64,000 bases of DNA from Amycolatopsis sp. 195334CR (GCF_017309385.1 NZ_JAFJMJ010000001.1:3534001-3598000), one strand, 5' to 3'; counted from the first letter of the stretch, positions 17,627 to 26,447 are shown. The notes: generated by a model from the letters alone, not told the origin. Translations and numbers: made by a program.

Positions 17627-18527
17627 GTCGCGCCGCTGGCGGCCTTCGTACGCGCTGGATTTCCGGCGCGTGCTGGCGCCGTTGCGCCGGGGGCGCGGGG
17701 ACCCGGCTGTCCATTGGGACGCGCCCGGGCGGGTGTGGCTGACCGCGAACACGCCGGAGGGGCCGGGAACGCTCGGTTTGCGCCGGTTGTCCGATGGTGA
17801 GTTCGAGGCGATGGCTTGGGGCGCCGGGGCTTCGGTGTTGCTCGACGGCGTGCCGGAGCTGCTGGGCTCTTCGGATGATGATGAGGGTTTTGTCGCGCAC
17901 CACGACGTGATCGCGGATGCGCGGCACCGGCGGCCGGGGCTCCGGTTGCCGTCGACCGGGCGGGTGTGGGACGCGCTGGTGCCCGCGGTGCTGGAGCAGA
18001 AGGTGACCGGGATCGAGGCGCACCGGTCGTGGCGGGAGCTGTGCCGGTGGTTCGGCGCGCCGGCGCCGGGGCCGGGTCCCGGGGTGCTGCGGGTGCCCCC
18101 GTCACCGGCGGCGGTGCGGTCCATTCCGGACTGGAAGTGGCACCAGGCGGGCGTGGACCTCAAGCGCCGCACGGCTTTGGTGGCGGCGGCCGGGGTGGCC
18201 CACCGGCTGGAGCGGGCGGCTTCGCTGCGCGGTGCGGAGGGCCGGGCGCTGCTGCGGAAGGTCCACGGGATCGGCGTGTGGACCGCCGCGGAGATCGCCC
18301 AGCGCGCCTGGGGTGACCCGGACGCGGTCAGCTTCGGGGACTTCCACATCCCGTCGATCGTGGGGTACGCGCTGGTCGGGCACGCACTGGACGACCAGGG
18401 CATGGCGGAGGTGCTGGCGCCGTACGCGCCGCAACGGCAGCGGGCCGTGCGGTACCTGGAAGCGGCAGGCGTGACGCGCCCCCGATTCGGCCCGAGAATG
18501 CCGATCCGGGACTACCGGGCCCTGTAG
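17619..18527 (+). CDS. DNA-3-methyladenine glycosylase II-like (HhH-GPD) protein
   Basis: A 302-residue DNA glycosylase of the helix-hairpin-helix superfamily, which removes alkylated purines. The hairpin motif is LLRKVHGIGVWTAAEIA and the downstream GDFHIPSIVGY carries the expected catalytic aspartate; LVPAVLEQKVTGIEA precedes it, as in AlkA-like enzymes. The N-terminal 100 residues resemble the AlkA accessory domain only loosely. It overlaps the manB gene by eight bases, so it is co-translated with a sugar gene by position only. No iron-sulfur cysteine cluster is present. A palindrome follows the stop codon. Confidence 0.85.
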   Translation: MPESRRWRPSYALDFRRVLAPLRRGRGDPAVHWDAPGRVWLTANTPEGPGTLGLRRLSDGEFEAMAWGAGASVLLDGVPELLGSSDDDEGFVAHHDVIADARHRRPGLRLPSTGRVWDALVPAVLEQKVTGIEAHRSWRELCRWFGAPAPGPGPGVLRVPPSPAAVRSIPDWKWHQAGVDLKRRTALVAAAGVAHRLERAASLRGAEGRALLRKVHGIGVWTAAEIAQRAWGDPDAVSFGDFHIPSIVGYALVGHALDDQGMAEVLAPYAPQRQRAVRYLEAAGVTRPRFGPRMPIRDYRAL

Positions 18528-18532
18528 GGGGA

Positions 18533-18587
18533 TGCTGTGAATGTGGCTTTCACTGCGGAATCGGCAGTGAAAGCCACATTCACAGCA
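18533..18587. repeat. Perfect 24-bp-arm palindrome between convergent genes
   Basis: Arms begin TGCTGTGAATGTGGCTTTCA and pair perfectly over 24 bases around the loop GGAATCG. It lies five bases after the glycosylase stop and 14 bases before the convergent repeat-protein stop. Same family as 8114-8168, with GTGAATGTGGCTTTCAC as the arm core. Confidence 0.85.
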
Positions 18588-18601
18588 CTCGGCTGCGGGG
18601 G

Positions 18602-19093
18602 CTACTGGCCCTGCGGCGGCTGTGGGCCTTGCGGCGGCTGCGGGCCGGACGGAGGCTGCGGGCCCGAGGGCGGTCCCGGCGGGTACTGCCCGGGCGGAAG
18701 CTGCCCCGGCTGGCCCGGGAACTGCGGCCCCGGCGGCTGCTGACCAGGCTGCCCTGGCTGCCCCGGGAACTGGCCCGGCTGCCCAGGAAACTGGCCGGAC
18801 TGGCCCGGCTGCTCGGGAAACTGACTGGACTGGCTCGGCTGACCCGGAAACTGACCGGACTGGCTCGGCTGACCCGGGAACTGACCGGATTGGCCTGGCT
18901 GCCCGGGAAACTGGCCCGGCTGACCCGGGAACTGGCCCGGCGGGTACTGCCCACCCTGCCCGTACGGGTACTGCGCGGGCGGCACCTGCTTCTTCTTCCC
19001 GTTCATCACCAGTACCACCGTCACCACCACACCGATGACGACCACCAACAGGACCAGCAAAATCAGCAACATAGTGGGCGAGATTCCAATCAT
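18602..19093 (-). CDS. Membrane protein with QFPGQPGQ repeats
   Basis: A 163-residue protein: one N-terminal membrane helix (about residues 8-30, [21 protein letters not shown]), a basic KKKQ stop, then about 120 residues made almost only of Q, P, G, S and F in repeats of the type QFPGQPGQ, ending in [11 protein letters not shown]. The tail is predicted to be disordered. The repeat DNA is a tandem array that can expand or contract in frame. ATG 19093 follows GGAGG. Function is unknown; similar tails occur in proteins that bind cell wall or form condensates, but that is speculation. Confidence 0.7.
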   Translation of the reverse strand: MIGISPTMLLILLVLLVVVIGVVVTVVLVMNGKKKQVPPAQYPYGQGGQYPPGQFPGQPGQFPGQPGQSGQFPGQPSQSGQFPGQPSQSSQFPEQPGQSGQFPGQPGQFPGQPGQPGQQPPGPQFPGQPGQLPPGQYPPGPPSGPQPPSGPQPPQGPQPPQGQ

Positions 19094-19126
19094 GTCCGCC
19101 TCCCGGTCGACCGCACCCGAGCGTAG

Positions 19127-19531
19127 TCAGCGCGCCGGGCGCGGGGTGAGGCGCGGCACCCCCTGGGCCGACCGGCCGCCGTCCAGGGCGGCGGACACGA
19201 TCGCCAGTGCTTCCCCCTGGCTCAGGCCGAGCTTCCGCACCACCCCCGCGTACTCCGCGGCGGCTTCCTGCGCGCGCTGCCGTGACTGGTCCCCGGACGA
19301 CCCGACGAAGCTCCCCGCCCGCCCGCGGGTTTCGATCAGGCCCGCCTCCTCCAGCTCCCGGTACGCCCGCGCGATGGTGTTCGGCGCGATCCCGAGATCG
19401 GCGGCGAGCTTCCGCACGGTGGGCAGCTTCGTGCCGACCGGCAGCGTGCGGTCGTTGATCTGCCGGGCGAGCGCCGACCGCACCTGCTCGTACGGCGGCA
19501 CGGGGGAGTGGGCGTCCACGCTGAGCATCAT
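19127..19531 (-). CDS. GntR-family regulator, YtrA type
   Basis: A 134-residue winged-helix regulator. YtrA-type GntR proteins are short: a DNA-binding domain (PPYEQVRSALARQINDRTL, VRKLAADLGIAPNTIARAYREL) and a brief dimerisation tail (RAQEAAAEYAGVVRKLGLS). They usually repress their own operon, often with membrane or ABC transporter genes. Its start overlaps the stop of the upstream membrane-protein gene by four bases (ATGA), so the two are coupled. A clear inverted repeat lies ahead of that first gene and is the probable operator. Confidence 0.9.
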   Translation of the reverse strand: MMLSVDAHSPVPPYEQVRSALARQINDRTLPVGTKLPTVRKLAADLGIAPNTIARAYRELEEAGLIETRGRAGSFVGSSGDQSRQRAQEAAAEYAGVVRKLGLSQGEALAIVSAALDGGRSAQGVPRLTPRPAR

Positions 19532-20319
19532 GGTGCGCTCACCCTACGCTCCCCGACTCGGTTCAGCCGACGTCTGCCGACGAACCAGCACACCATCGAG
19601 GTGATCAACAACCCGGCCAGGGAGAGCTGGACGGCGACCAGATCGGTGAAGTTCGTCGTCGCGCCGAAGGCGAACGTCATCATCACCGGAAAGGTCGCGC
19701 TGCGCATCTCGTCCGCGCGCAGGCGGTCGTCGACGAGCAGGGAGAGCGCGTCCTCGGCCAGTGCCGGGCGGTTGAGCGCCCGTCTCGTCTGCCAGGTCGC
19801 CGCAGCCACTCCGAGCAGCGTCATCCCGGCCAGTACGCCGCCCGCCGGCAGCTCGCCGAGCGCGAACAGGCCCGCGGCCATGCCGAACCCGCCGAGGTAG
19901 GTCAGCACCAACGCGCAGGCGACCCAGCCGTTGAGGAAATCGGTCAGCTTCGGCGCGACCGGGCGGGCGACGCGGCGGGGCAGGGTCGCCGCGAGACGGC
20001 GCTCGCCGACCGCCTGCTCGTGGTTGAACCAGACCCGGATAGCGAAAAAGATGGCGTAGAGAAGGGTCGAGTACCAGGCCTGGTGGTCGGGGGCCCAGGT
20101 CGAGAGGGCGGAAAAGCCCGCAACCCACACCGCGGCGAGCAGGCCGAGCGCGATCGGGTGCCGGTTGGTGAACTCCTGGTACCGGATCGGCCCCTGCCCG
20201 GTCAGGCGCATCGCGACGAACCGGGTCGGCTGAGCGTGGATGCCGTGTCCGTGCAGCCAGGCCCGGGCGAACTCGATCTGGAACTGCCCCGCCGGCGGCG
20301 GCCCGAACACGCTGGTCAT
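19528..20319 (-). CDS. Multi-pass membrane protein, partner of the GntR regulator
   Basis: A 263-residue protein. A 65-residue soluble N-terminus contains QFQIEFARAWLHGHGI. About six hydrophobic segments then follow in two clusters, including ALGLLAAVWVAGFSALS, GWVACALVLTYLGGFGMAAGLF and FPVMMTFAFGATTNFTDLVAV. I do not recognise a named family. ATG 20319 follows GGGGAGA. As first gene of an operon with a YtrA-type repressor it may be its regulated target, perhaps an envelope-stress response protein, but this rests on context only. Confidence 0.75.
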   Translation of the reverse strand: MTSVFGPPPAGQFQIEFARAWLHGHGIHAQPTRFVAMRLTGQGPIRYQEFTNRHPIALGLLAAVWVAGFSALSTWAPDHQAWYSTLLYAIFFAIRVWFNHEQAVGERRLAATLPRRVARPVAPKLTDFLNGWVACALVLTYLGGFGMAAGLFALGELPAGGVLAGMTLLGVAAATWQTRRALNRPALAEDALSLLVDDRLRADEMRSATFPVMMTFAFGATTNFTDLVAVQLSLAGLLITSMVCWFVGRRRLNRVGERRVSAP

Positions 20320-20328
20320 GTCTCCCCC

Positions 20329-20360
20329 TGTGTCATCCCCTGTAGCAAGAGGATGACACA
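20329..20360. promoter_or_regulatory. Inverted repeat, likely GntR/YtrA operator
   Basis: Perfect 10-base arms TGTGTCATCC and GGATGACACA with a 12-base spacer, ten bases upstream of the first gene of the GntR operon. A further TGTGTC half-site (as GACACA) lies at about 20369. Position and symmetry fit autoregulation by the encoded repressor. Confidence 0.6.
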
Positions 20361-20375
20361 AAGGTCGACACAAAA

Positions 20376-20912
20376 TCAACCGTGGTCGACGGCTGCCGCG
20401 ATCAGTTCGGTCAGGTCCTCCGAGCCGGCGGGCAGGGCGGCGATCGGCCACCACCGCAGGTCGTCCGACTCGTCGCTGCGCACGGGTTCCGCGCCCTCCG
20501 GTGCGTGCGCCACGAAGCGCACGTCGAAGTGCCGCGTCGGCACGCCGAGCGAGCAGGTGATCGGGTGCACGTCCAGGTGGACCGGCTCGGTGTCGATGGT
20601 CAGCCCGCTGATGCCCGACTCCTCGGCCGCCTCGCGCAGCGCGGCGTCGGCCAGTGCGGTGTCGCCGGGTTCGCAGTGCCCGCCCAGCTGCAGCCACCGC
20701 CCCACGCGCGGGTGCAGGGTCAGCAGCACCCGCTCCCCGGCGTGGTCCAGCACCACCGCGGACGCGGTGACGTGCCCGGCCTCGCAGGACCGCGCGCAGG
20801 TGTCCTCCCTGGCGGCGACGAAGCCGAGGAACGCCTGCCGCAGCGATTCCTGCGCCGCGGTCGGCGCCTTCCAGCTGTCCAAAGTGGACAAGGTATCGGC
20901 GTGCAGGCTCAC
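20376..20912 (-). CDS. Nudix hydrolase
   Basis: A 178-residue hydrolase of nucleoside-diphosphate-linked substrates. The Nudix box reads [20 protein letters not shown] followed by EESGI, matching G-x5-E-x7-R-E-x2-E-E-x-G, so the metal site is intact. The GTG start at 20912 overlaps the fbiB stop (GTGA), making it the last gene of the GNAT-fbiA-fbiB-Nudix operon. A Nudix protein after F420 genes could act on activated lactate or redox cofactor by-products, but the substrate cannot be predicted. [14 protein letters not shown] is typical of the actinobacterial branch. Confidence 0.9.
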   Translation of the reverse strand: MSLHADTLSTLDSWKAPTAAQESLRQAFLGFVAAREDTCARSCEAGHVTASAVVLDHAGERVLLTLHPRVGRWLQLGGHCEPGDTALADAALREAAEESGISGLTIDTEPVHLDVHPITCSLGVPTRHFDVRFVAHAPEGAEPVRSDESDDLRWWPIAALPAGSEDLTELIAAAVDHG

Positions 20913-22249
20913 AGTTCGACCAGCCCTTCGTCGAGGTCACGGGGTGGGCGCGGGCCGGACGGGCCGTCCAGCGGGTGCCCGATGGCGACCGCGCCCAGCG
21001 GCTGCCACTCGGCGCCGAGCCCGAGCTGCGAGCGCACCACGTCGGCGGAGAAGATCGTCGAGCCGACCCACAGCGAGCCGAGCCCTTCGGTGGCCAGCGA
21101 CACCAGCAGCCCCTGCACCGCGGCCCCGGCCGCCACCGTGAACATGGTGCGCTCACAGGCGTTGCGCCGGTCGTCGGGATAGGTGTGCGCGCCTTCCGGC
21201 ACCAGGAACGGCAGCACCAGCTCCGGCGCGGTAAACAGCAGGTTCCCCCGTGCCAGGCGCTTTTCCACCTGCTCCGGGGTGAACCCGTCGCCCTCCAGGT
21301 CCGCGCGCCAGTGCGTGCGCATGGCCTCCAGCAGCGCCCGCCGCCTGGCCTGGTCGCGCACCCAGATGAACCGCACCGGCCGCGTGTGGTGCGGCGCGGG
21401 CGCGGTCAACGCGACGCCGACCGCGCGGCGGATCACTTCCGGCTCAACGGGTTCTTCGGTGAACGACCGCACGGAACGCCGCACCAGCACGGCTTCCTTG
21501 CGCCCCTGCTCGATGGCTTCGTTGGTGCCGAGGCGGAACAGGTCGTACTCCAGCGGGCGGACCAGGTCGCGCGCGGTGGACTTGTCGTCTTCGATGGCCA
21601 GCCCGCGGACCACCGCCACCGGGGTACCGCCCAGCTTGCCCTTGACCAGATCCGCCGCGGCGGCCAGTTCGTCGGCCACCGCGATCTCGGTGACGGCCAG
21701 CTCGTTGCCGTGCTCGTCCACCTCACCGGCGTACGAGTGCAGCACGCGCAACCCCGACGACCCGATCGCGGCGTCGGTCTGGCCGACCCGCCACGCCCGG
21801 CCCATGGTGTCGGTGATGACCACCGCCACCTCCACGCCGAGCCGTTCACGCAGGCCGTTGCGCAGCGCCAACGCCGAGGCGTCCGGCTCGGCCGGCAGCA
21901 GCGCCACCTCGCCCTGGTCCACATTGGACGCGTCGACCCCGGCGGCGGCCTGCACCAGCCCGTTGCGGTTCTCGGTGATCACCGTGCGCGCGATGCGGGC
22001 CACCACGCGCACCGACTCGTCCTCGATCAGCTTGCGGCGCGCGGCATCCCTGGCCTCCGGGTCGCGCGGGACCGAGATCAGCCGTCCCTCGATCTTGGAG
22101 ACGACCTTGCTGGTCACCACCACCACGTCACCGGACCGCAGCCAGCGCGCGGCGTCGGCGATCGCGCCGGTCAGGTCGTCGCCGGGGCGGAACTCGGGCA
22201 GGCCGGTGACCGGCAGGATCTCCAGCTTCGCCGAGGCGTGGTCAGTCAA
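20909..22249 (-). CDS. fbiB: Coenzyme F420 ligase/FMN reductase FbiB
   Basis: A 446-residue two-domain protein matching the mycobacterial length (448). The N-terminal CofE-like domain (1-245) adds glutamates to F420-0: [62 protein letters not shown]. The C-terminal nitroreductase-like domain (246-446) reduces dehydro-F420-0: [39 protein letters not shown]. The start is most likely TTG 22249, overlapping the fbiA stop by eight bases, because homologues begin at this point. The order FbiA-FbiB is as in M. tuberculosis. Confidence 0.93.
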   Translation of the reverse strand: MTDHASAKLEILPVTGLPEFRPGDDLTGAIADAARWLRSGDVVVVTSKVVSKIEGRLISVPRDPEARDAARRKLIEDESVRVVARIARTVITENRNGLVQAAAGVDASNVDQGEVALLPAEPDASALALRNGLRERLGVEVAVVITDTMGRAWRVGQTDAAIGSSGLRVLHSYAGEVDEHGNELAVTEIAVADELAAAADLVKGKLGGTPVAVVRGLAIEDDKSTARDLVRPLEYDLFRLGTNEAIEQGRKEAVLVRRSVRSFTEEPVEPEVIRRAVGVALTAPAPHHTRPVRFIWVRDQARRRALLEAMRTHWRADLEGDGFTPEQVEKRLARGNLLFTAPELVLPFLVPEGAHTYPDDRRNACERTMFTVAAGAAVQGLLVSLATEGLGSLWVGSTIFSADVVRSQLGLGAEWQPLGAVAIGHPLDGPSGPRPPRDLDEGLVEL

Positions 22250-23240
22250 CGTCCACTCCGGACAGGTCGAGTGCGGCGAGCGCCATCTTCGCGGTGGCGT
22301 CCACATCGGACATCAGCAGCGGCACCGGGCGCACCGCCACCCCCGGCACGTCGGCGGTCTCGCCGCGCTGGATCAGCCAGCCGTCGAGCAGGCCCTCCGA
22401 GGTCTGGCGCGAGCCGTAGTGCCTGCCGACGGCCTGCGCGGAGGTCTCCACGCCGATCGCGGTCAGGCAGGCGTCGGCCATCCCGCGCAACGGTTTCCCG
22501 CCGATGATCGGCGAGATACCGACCACCCCGGCGCTGGTCTTGCGCAGCGCGTCGCGGATGCCGGGCACGGACAGCACGGTGCCCACCGAGACCACCGGGT
22601 TCGACGGCGCCAGCAGCACCGCGTCCGCCTCGGCGATCGCGTCCAGCACCCCGGGCGCGGGCGCGGACTCCTCGGCGCCGACCGCGACGATCGAATGCGC
22701 GGTGAGCTCGGCGTGGTACCGCACCCACCACTCCTGGAAGTGCAGCGCCTTGCGCGCGCCCTCCTCGTCCGGATCGTCGACCACCACGTGCGTCTCCACC
22801 CGGTCGTCGGTCATCGGCAGCAGCCGGACGCCCGGCTGCCAGCGGTCGCACAACGCCTCGGTGACCGCCGAAAGCGGGTAACCGGCACGCAGCATGCGGG
22901 AGCGGATGAGGTGGGTGGCGATGTCCTTGTCCCCGAGGCCGAACCAGTCGGGCTCGGCGCCGTAGGCGGCCAGTTCCTCCTTGACCGTCCAGGTCTCCCC
23001 GGCATGCCCCCAGCCGCGCGCGGTGTCGATCCCGCCGCCCAGGGTGTACATGCAGGTGTCCAGGTCCGAGCAGATGCGCAGGCCGTGCATCCACACGTCG
23101 TCCCCGGTGTTCACCAGCGCGGTGATCTCGTGCGGGGAGCCCTCGGGGGCCGGGCCGATCGGGGGCAGGCCGAGCGCGGCCTTCACGCCGAGCAGGAAGC
23201 GGGCGCCGCCCACCCCGCCGGCTACAACGACAACCTTCAC
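22242..23240 (-). CDS. fbiA: 2-phospho-L-lactate/PEP transferase FbiA
   Basis: A 332-residue enzyme that joins the activated phospho-lactyl or phosphoenolpyruvyl group to FO, making (dehydro)F420-0. Motifs: [18 protein letters not shown] at the N-terminus, [56 protein letters not shown] and [14 protein letters not shown], all conserved in CofD/FbiA. GTG 23240 overlaps the acetyltransferase stop by four bases. FbiC and FbiD are not in the window, so FO and the activated donor are made elsewhere. Confidence 0.95.
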   Translation of the reverse strand: MKVVVVAGGVGGARFLLGVKAALGLPPIGPAPEGSPHEITALVNTGDDVWMHGLRICSDLDTCMYTLGGGIDTARGWGHAGETWTVKEELAAYGAEPDWFGLGDKDIATHLIRSRMLRAGYPLSAVTEALCDRWQPGVRLLPMTDDRVETHVVVDDPDEEGARKALHFQEWWVRYHAELTAHSIVAVGAEESAPAPGVLDAIAEADAVLLAPSNPVVSVGTVLSVPGIRDALRKTSAGVVGISPIIGGKPLRGMADACLTAIGVETSAQAVGRHYGSRQTSEGLLDGWLIQRGETADVPGVAVRPVPLLMSDVDATAKMALAALDLSGVDVD

Positions 23241-23986
23241 GATGAGCGATCCTCGCACGAGGCGGCAGCGGGGACCCAGTAGCGGTACCGATGGTGCTCG
23301 GTGAATCCCAGCCGCTCGTACAACGCGAGCGCCGGGGCGTTCGTCACCGACACCTGCAGTGCGCAGCGGGTCGCTCCGCGTGCCGCGCCCCAGGCACCGG
23401 CCGCGGCCATCAGGTCGACGGCGAGCCCCTTGCGGCGGTACGCCGGGAGCACCGCCAACCGGGAGACGTGCACCACGTCGTCGACGACGGCACCGCGGAC
23501 CGCGCCGACGGTCTCGGTGCCGACCTCGGCGACGCCGTAACCCAGCGCGGGCGCGGTGGTGAGCACGTGCCGCGCCGCTTCCGAAGGCTCGCTGGTCCCC
23601 GCGCACAGTTCCCACCAGCCGAACGTCGGTTCCTCCAGTATCCGCGAGGTTTCCGCTGGTCCACCCGGTGGCCCGAGCAGTACCGACACCTCGTGACCGG
23701 CTTCGTGGGCCACGTTCGGCGCCCAGCCGAGATCGGCCAGCGCGGGCTCGAGCGCGCCGCCCTTGACCGTCTGCACCATGGGATCGAGGCCGTGCGAGTG
23801 GGCGAAGTCACACACCCGGTCCAGTGCCCCGGCCAGTGGCAGGCCGGGATCGCCGATGGCCAGCGCGCTGTTCGCGCGGCCGGTGAAGCCGTCCGCCGCG
23901 CGCAACCACCAGTTCCCGAGCCGCTCCCCGGTCACCGGCGGCCAAGCCAGTGCACACTGGAGTTCGAGTGTTTCCGCAGGTTCCAC
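23237..23986 (-). CDS. GNAT-family N-acetyltransferase
   Basis: A 249-residue protein. The C-terminal half is a GNAT domain: VHVSRLAVLPAYRRKGLAVDLM contains the acetyl-CoA-binding R-x2-G-x-A loop, and ALQVSVTNAPALALYERLGF is the usual C-terminal motif. The N-terminal half (LENWWLRAADGFTGRANS-like motif at about 25-45) appears in actinobacterial GNAT proteins encoded beside fbiA. It is first in the fbiA-fbiB-Nudix operon, with GTG 23986 and no ribosome site; CAATCT lies just upstream. The substrate is unknown, and its presence in the operon does not prove a role in F420 synthesis. Confidence 0.85.
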   Translation of the reverse strand: MEPAETLELQCALAWPPVTGERLGNWWLRAADGFTGRANSALAIGDPGLPLAGALDRVCDFAHSHGLDPMVQTVKGGALEPALADLGWAPNVAHEAGHEVSVLLGPPGGPAETSRILEEPTFGWWELCAGTSEPSEAARHVLTTAPALGYGVAEVGTETVGAVRGAVVDDVVHVSRLAVLPAYRRKGLAVDLMAAAGAWGAARGATRCALQVSVTNAPALALYERLGFTEHHRYRYWVPAAASCEDRSS

Positions 23987-24002
23987 GGGCTAGATTGTGC
24001 CC

Positions 24003-24029
24003 GTGGGCGCCGACTGGCTGGAGGAGTAG
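24003..24029 (+). other. Possible leaderless 8-codon upstream ORF
   Basis: GTG at 24003 opens an 8-codon frame (VGADWLEE) whose TAG directly abuts the ATG of the next gene. TAGATT at 23991-23996 is spaced six bases from this GTG, as expected of a leaderless promoter. Its last codons GAG GAG also supply the GGAGGAG ribosome site of the next gene, so the two could be coupled. No coding proof beyond this layout. Confidence 0.35.
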
Positions 24030-24206
24030 ATGAGCGTCTCCCGCAAGGACGACCGGCACAACGAGGACCTGGTCAATGAGATCGCGGACAGCTTCACCAA
24101 GGCGGTCCGGGCGAAGCAGGCGGAATCCGGCGGCGACCAGCCGAAGCCGGCTTTCGTGATCACCGGCGACCAGCGCGACCAGGACCGGAAACGACGCTCC
24201 CGCTGA
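24030..24206 (+). CDS. Small hydrophilic conserved-type protein (58 aa)
   Basis: ATG 24030 with GGAGGAG at 24021-24026 opens a 58-residue frame ending in TGA at 24206. The product is highly charged: MSVSRKDDRHNEDLVNEIA, a helical SFTKAVRAKQAES stretch, then a QPKPAFVITG segment and a basic RKRRSR tail. There is no cysteine, signal or membrane segment. The strong ribosome site, codon use and conserved-looking sequence support a real gene, but I recognise no family. It lies upstream of the ferredoxin gene, about 140 bases apart. Confidence 0.6.
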   Translation: MSVSRKDDRHNEDLVNEIADSFTKAVRAKQAESGGDQPKPAFVITGDQRDQDRKRRSR

Positions 24207-24347
24207 TTCGCATACCCCGGGTATGGTGACTCCGGAATCTGGGGTGTTCCACGCTGAAATAAGGGTGGCCTCACCACCACGGATCCCTTCCGACCGCGTA
24301 ATGTCGGCCGGGCGGCCAGACCGAACAGACACAAGCAGGAGAGCACT

Positions 24348-24668
24348 GTGACCTACGTGATCGCCGAGCCCTGCGTCGACGTGCTCGACAAGGCGTGCAT
24401 CGACGAGTGCCCCGTCGATTGCATCTACGAGGGTGATCGGATGCTCTACATCCACCCCGACGAGTGCGTGGACTGCGGTGCGTGCGAGCCGGTCTGCCCG
24501 GTCGAAGCCATCTACTACGAGGACGACGTCCCCGACGAGTGGGCGCCCTACACCAAGGCGAACGTGGACTTCTTCGACGAGCTGGGCTCGCCGGGCGGGG
24601 CGTCGAAGGTGGGCAAGACCAGCCACGACCCCCAGTTCATCAAAGACCTTCCCCCGCAGGGCGAATGA
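24348..24668 (+). CDS. fdxC: Seven-iron ferredoxin FdxC-type
   Basis: A 106-residue ferredoxin. The N-terminal cluster cysteines ([19 protein letters not shown]) fit a [3Fe-4S] site and the second motif [12 protein letters not shown] a [4Fe-4S] site, as in actinobacterial 7Fe ferredoxins such as Rv1177. These transfer electrons to P450s or other oxidoreductases. GTG 24348 follows AGGAGAG. It overlaps the aminotransferase gene by four bases, the same pair as Rv1177-Rv1178, so the conserved coupling is probably functional although the link is unexplained. Confidence 0.93.
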   Translation: MTYVIAEPCVDVLDKACIDECPVDCIYEGDRMLYIHPDECVDCGACEPVCPVEAIYYEDDVPDEWAPYTKANVDFFDELGSPGGASKVGKTSHDPQFIKDLPPQGE

Positions 24669-25750
24669 GCGTCGCCCTACCCGATTTCCCCTGGGACTCC
24701 CTCGCCGCGGCCAAGGCCAAGGCGCAGGCCCATCCGGACGGCGTGGTCGACCTCTCCGTCGGCACCCCGGTGGACCCGGTCCCGGCCGGCGTCCGCGACG
24801 CGCTCGCGTCGGTCTCGGACGTGCCGGGATACCCGGCCACGCACGGAACCCCGGCGTTGCGCGCGGCGGTGATCGACGCGATGCGCCGCCGCCACGGGGT
24901 GGACGGCATCGAGCCGGACGCGGTGCTGCCGACGATCGGTTCCAAGGAACTGGTCGCCTGGCTGCCGCGGCTGCTCGGCGCCGGTCCCGGTGACCTGGTG
25001 GCCATCCCCGAGCTGGCGTACCCGACCTACGAGGTCGGCACGCTGCTGGCCGGGGCGACCGTGGTCCGCGCCGACGGGCTGACCCAGCTCGGCCCGCAAC
25101 GGCCCAAGCTGCTCTGGCTGAACTCGCCGTCCAACCCGACCGGGCGCGTGCTCGGTGTCGAGCACCTGCGCAAGGTGGTCGAGTGGGCCCGCGAGCGCGG
25201 CACGATCGTGGTGTCCGACGAGTGCTACCTGGCGCTGGGCTGGGACGCCGAGCCGCTGTCGATCCTGCACCCGTCCGTCCACGGTGGACGGCTCGACGGG
25301 CTGCTCGCCGTGCACTCGCTGTCGAAGTCGGCGAACCTGGCCAGCTACCGCGCGGGTTTCGTGACCGGTGACCCGAAGCTGGTGGCCGAGCTGCTGGCGG
25401 TCCGCAAGCACGCGGGCATGATCGTGCCCCGGCCGGTGCAGGAGGCGATGGTCGCCGCGCTGACCGACGACGAGGCGCTCGGCGCCCAGCGCGAGCGGTA
25501 CGCCCGCCGTCGCGAGTCGCTGCGGAAGGCGTTGAAGGACAGCGGTTTCCGGATCGACCACTCCGAGGCCGGGCTGTACCTGTGGTCGACCAGGGATGAA
25601 GACGCCTGGCAGACCGTGGACTGGCTCGCCGAGCGCGGCATCCTGGTCGCCCCTGGCACCTTCTACGGCCCTGGCGGCGGCCGTCACGTGCGCATCGCGC
25701 TCACCGCCACCGACGAGCGCATCCTCACCGCGGTGAACCGCCTGGCCTAG
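24665..25750 (+). CDS. dapC: Succinyldiaminopimelate aminotransferase, actinobacterial DapC type
   Basis: A 361-residue class I/II aminotransferase using PLP, of the Rv1178/TIGR03539 group assigned to the DapC step of lysine and diaminopimelate synthesis. Motifs: [40 protein letters not shown] with the PLP-binding lysine, and [13 protein letters not shown] with the substrate arginine. ATG 24665 overlaps the ferredoxin stop. The DapC reaction for this subgroup is inferred, as M. tuberculosis has another candidate. dapD and dapE lie 5-7 kb away. Its stop overlaps the convergent TetR stop. Confidence 0.85.
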   Translation: MSVALPDFPWDSLAAAKAKAQAHPDGVVDLSVGTPVDPVPAGVRDALASVSDVPGYPATHGTPALRAAVIDAMRRRHGVDGIEPDAVLPTIGSKELVAWLPRLLGAGPGDLVAIPELAYPTYEVGTLLAGATVVRADGLTQLGPQRPKLLWLNSPSNPTGRVLGVEHLRKVVEWARERGTIVVSDECYLALGWDAEPLSILHPSVHGGRLDGLLAVHSLSKSANLASYRAGFVTGDPKLVAELLAVRKHAGMIVPRPVQEAMVAALTDDEALGAQRERYARRRESLRKALKDSGFRIDHSEAGLYLWSTRDEDAWQTVDWLAERGILVAPGTFYGPGGGRHVRIALTATDERILTAVNRLA

Positions 25751-26376
25751 CCGGACAGCGCCTGGCCGGACAGCGCGGTTCCGCCGGTGATGGCGCGGTG
25801 GACGAAGTCGGTGAGCAGGTCGATCGCCTCGTCGTCGGGGAGGTCGCGGCCGGTGCCGCCGGCCACCAGCCAGGTGTAGGCGAACTGGTCCATCAGCGCG
25901 GTCATCGCCGAAGTGACCAGTTCCGGGTCGCCGGGCAGGTTCGCGACGTTCGCCAGGTGCCCGCCGAGGTGCCGCTGGTCCGCCACGGTCAGCTGCCGCA
26001 GCCGCCTGCCGAGGTCCTCGTTGACCATCGCGGCCTGGCGCAGCGCCACCATCTCCGGCAGGTGCTCCTGGTAGAACCGCCAGAAGTGCGCCACGTGCCA
26101 GCGCACCGCCGACCGCTTCGAGAAGTCCTGGTCGTGGCCCGGTTCGGTCACGCCCTCGTCGGCCTCGGCGAACATGTCCACCAGCAGCGCTTCGAGCAGT
26201 TCCTCCTTGCCCGCGAAGTGGTTGTAGAACGAGCCCGCGGCCCGGCCCGCTTCGGCCGTGATGTCGGTGATCTTGGTGTTCAGATAGCCCTGCCTGGCGA
26301 ACACGCGCCGCGCCGCGGCCTTGAGCGCCGCCTCGGTTTCCGCCGCCTTCTGCTTGCGGCTGGTCGCACTGGTCAC
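25747..26376 (-). CDS. TetR-family regulator
   Basis: A 209-residue regulator. The N-terminal helix-turn-helix reads AARRVFARQGYLNTKITDITAEAG followed by RAAGSFYNHFAGKEELLEAL, typical of TetR; the rest is an all-helical ligand domain. I prefer GTG 26376 because AAGGAGG at 26382-26388 is properly spaced for it but runs into the GTG at 26382. It diverges from the FAD monooxygenase gene, and a 29-base dyad between them is the likely operator. It probably represses the monooxygenase and is released by a small aromatic or lipophilic ligand, which is inference from the arrangement. Confidence 0.9.
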   Translation of the reverse strand: MTSATSRKQKAAETEAALKAAARRVFARQGYLNTKITDITAEAGRAAGSFYNHFAGKEELLEALLVDMFAEADEGVTEPGHDQDFSKRSAVRWHVAHFWRFYQEHLPEMVALRQAAMVNEDLGRRLRQLTVADQRHLGGHLANVANLPGDPELVTSAMTALMDQFAYTWLVAGGTGRDLPDDEAIDLLTDFVHRAITGGTALSGQALSG

Positions 26377-26415
26377 CGCCACCTCCTTGACACCGAACGC
26401 TAGCAGCGTCCATAG

Positions 26416-26444
26416 TGAATCTAAATTCAGTGAATGGAGATTCA
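26416..26444. promoter_or_regulatory. 29-bp dyad, probable TetR operator
   Basis: A nested inverted repeat centred on 26430: outer arms TGAATCT and AGATTCA, inner arms ATTCA and TGAAT. Twelve of 14 base pairs match. It lies between the divergent TetR and monooxygenase starts and ends four bases before the monooxygenase ATG, so bound repressor would block that promoter or start. Confidence 0.75.
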
Positions 26445-26447
26445 GTC

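Noticed and set aside
18533..18587. Small ORF reading MNVAFTAESAVKATFT in the palindrome
   Set aside because: It is simply the translation of the repeat arms and recurs at other copies; no coding evidence.
18740..18960. Repeats resembling a CRISPR array
   Set aside because: The repeats are coding and in frame (QFPGQPGQ), with no constant spacers and no cas genes.
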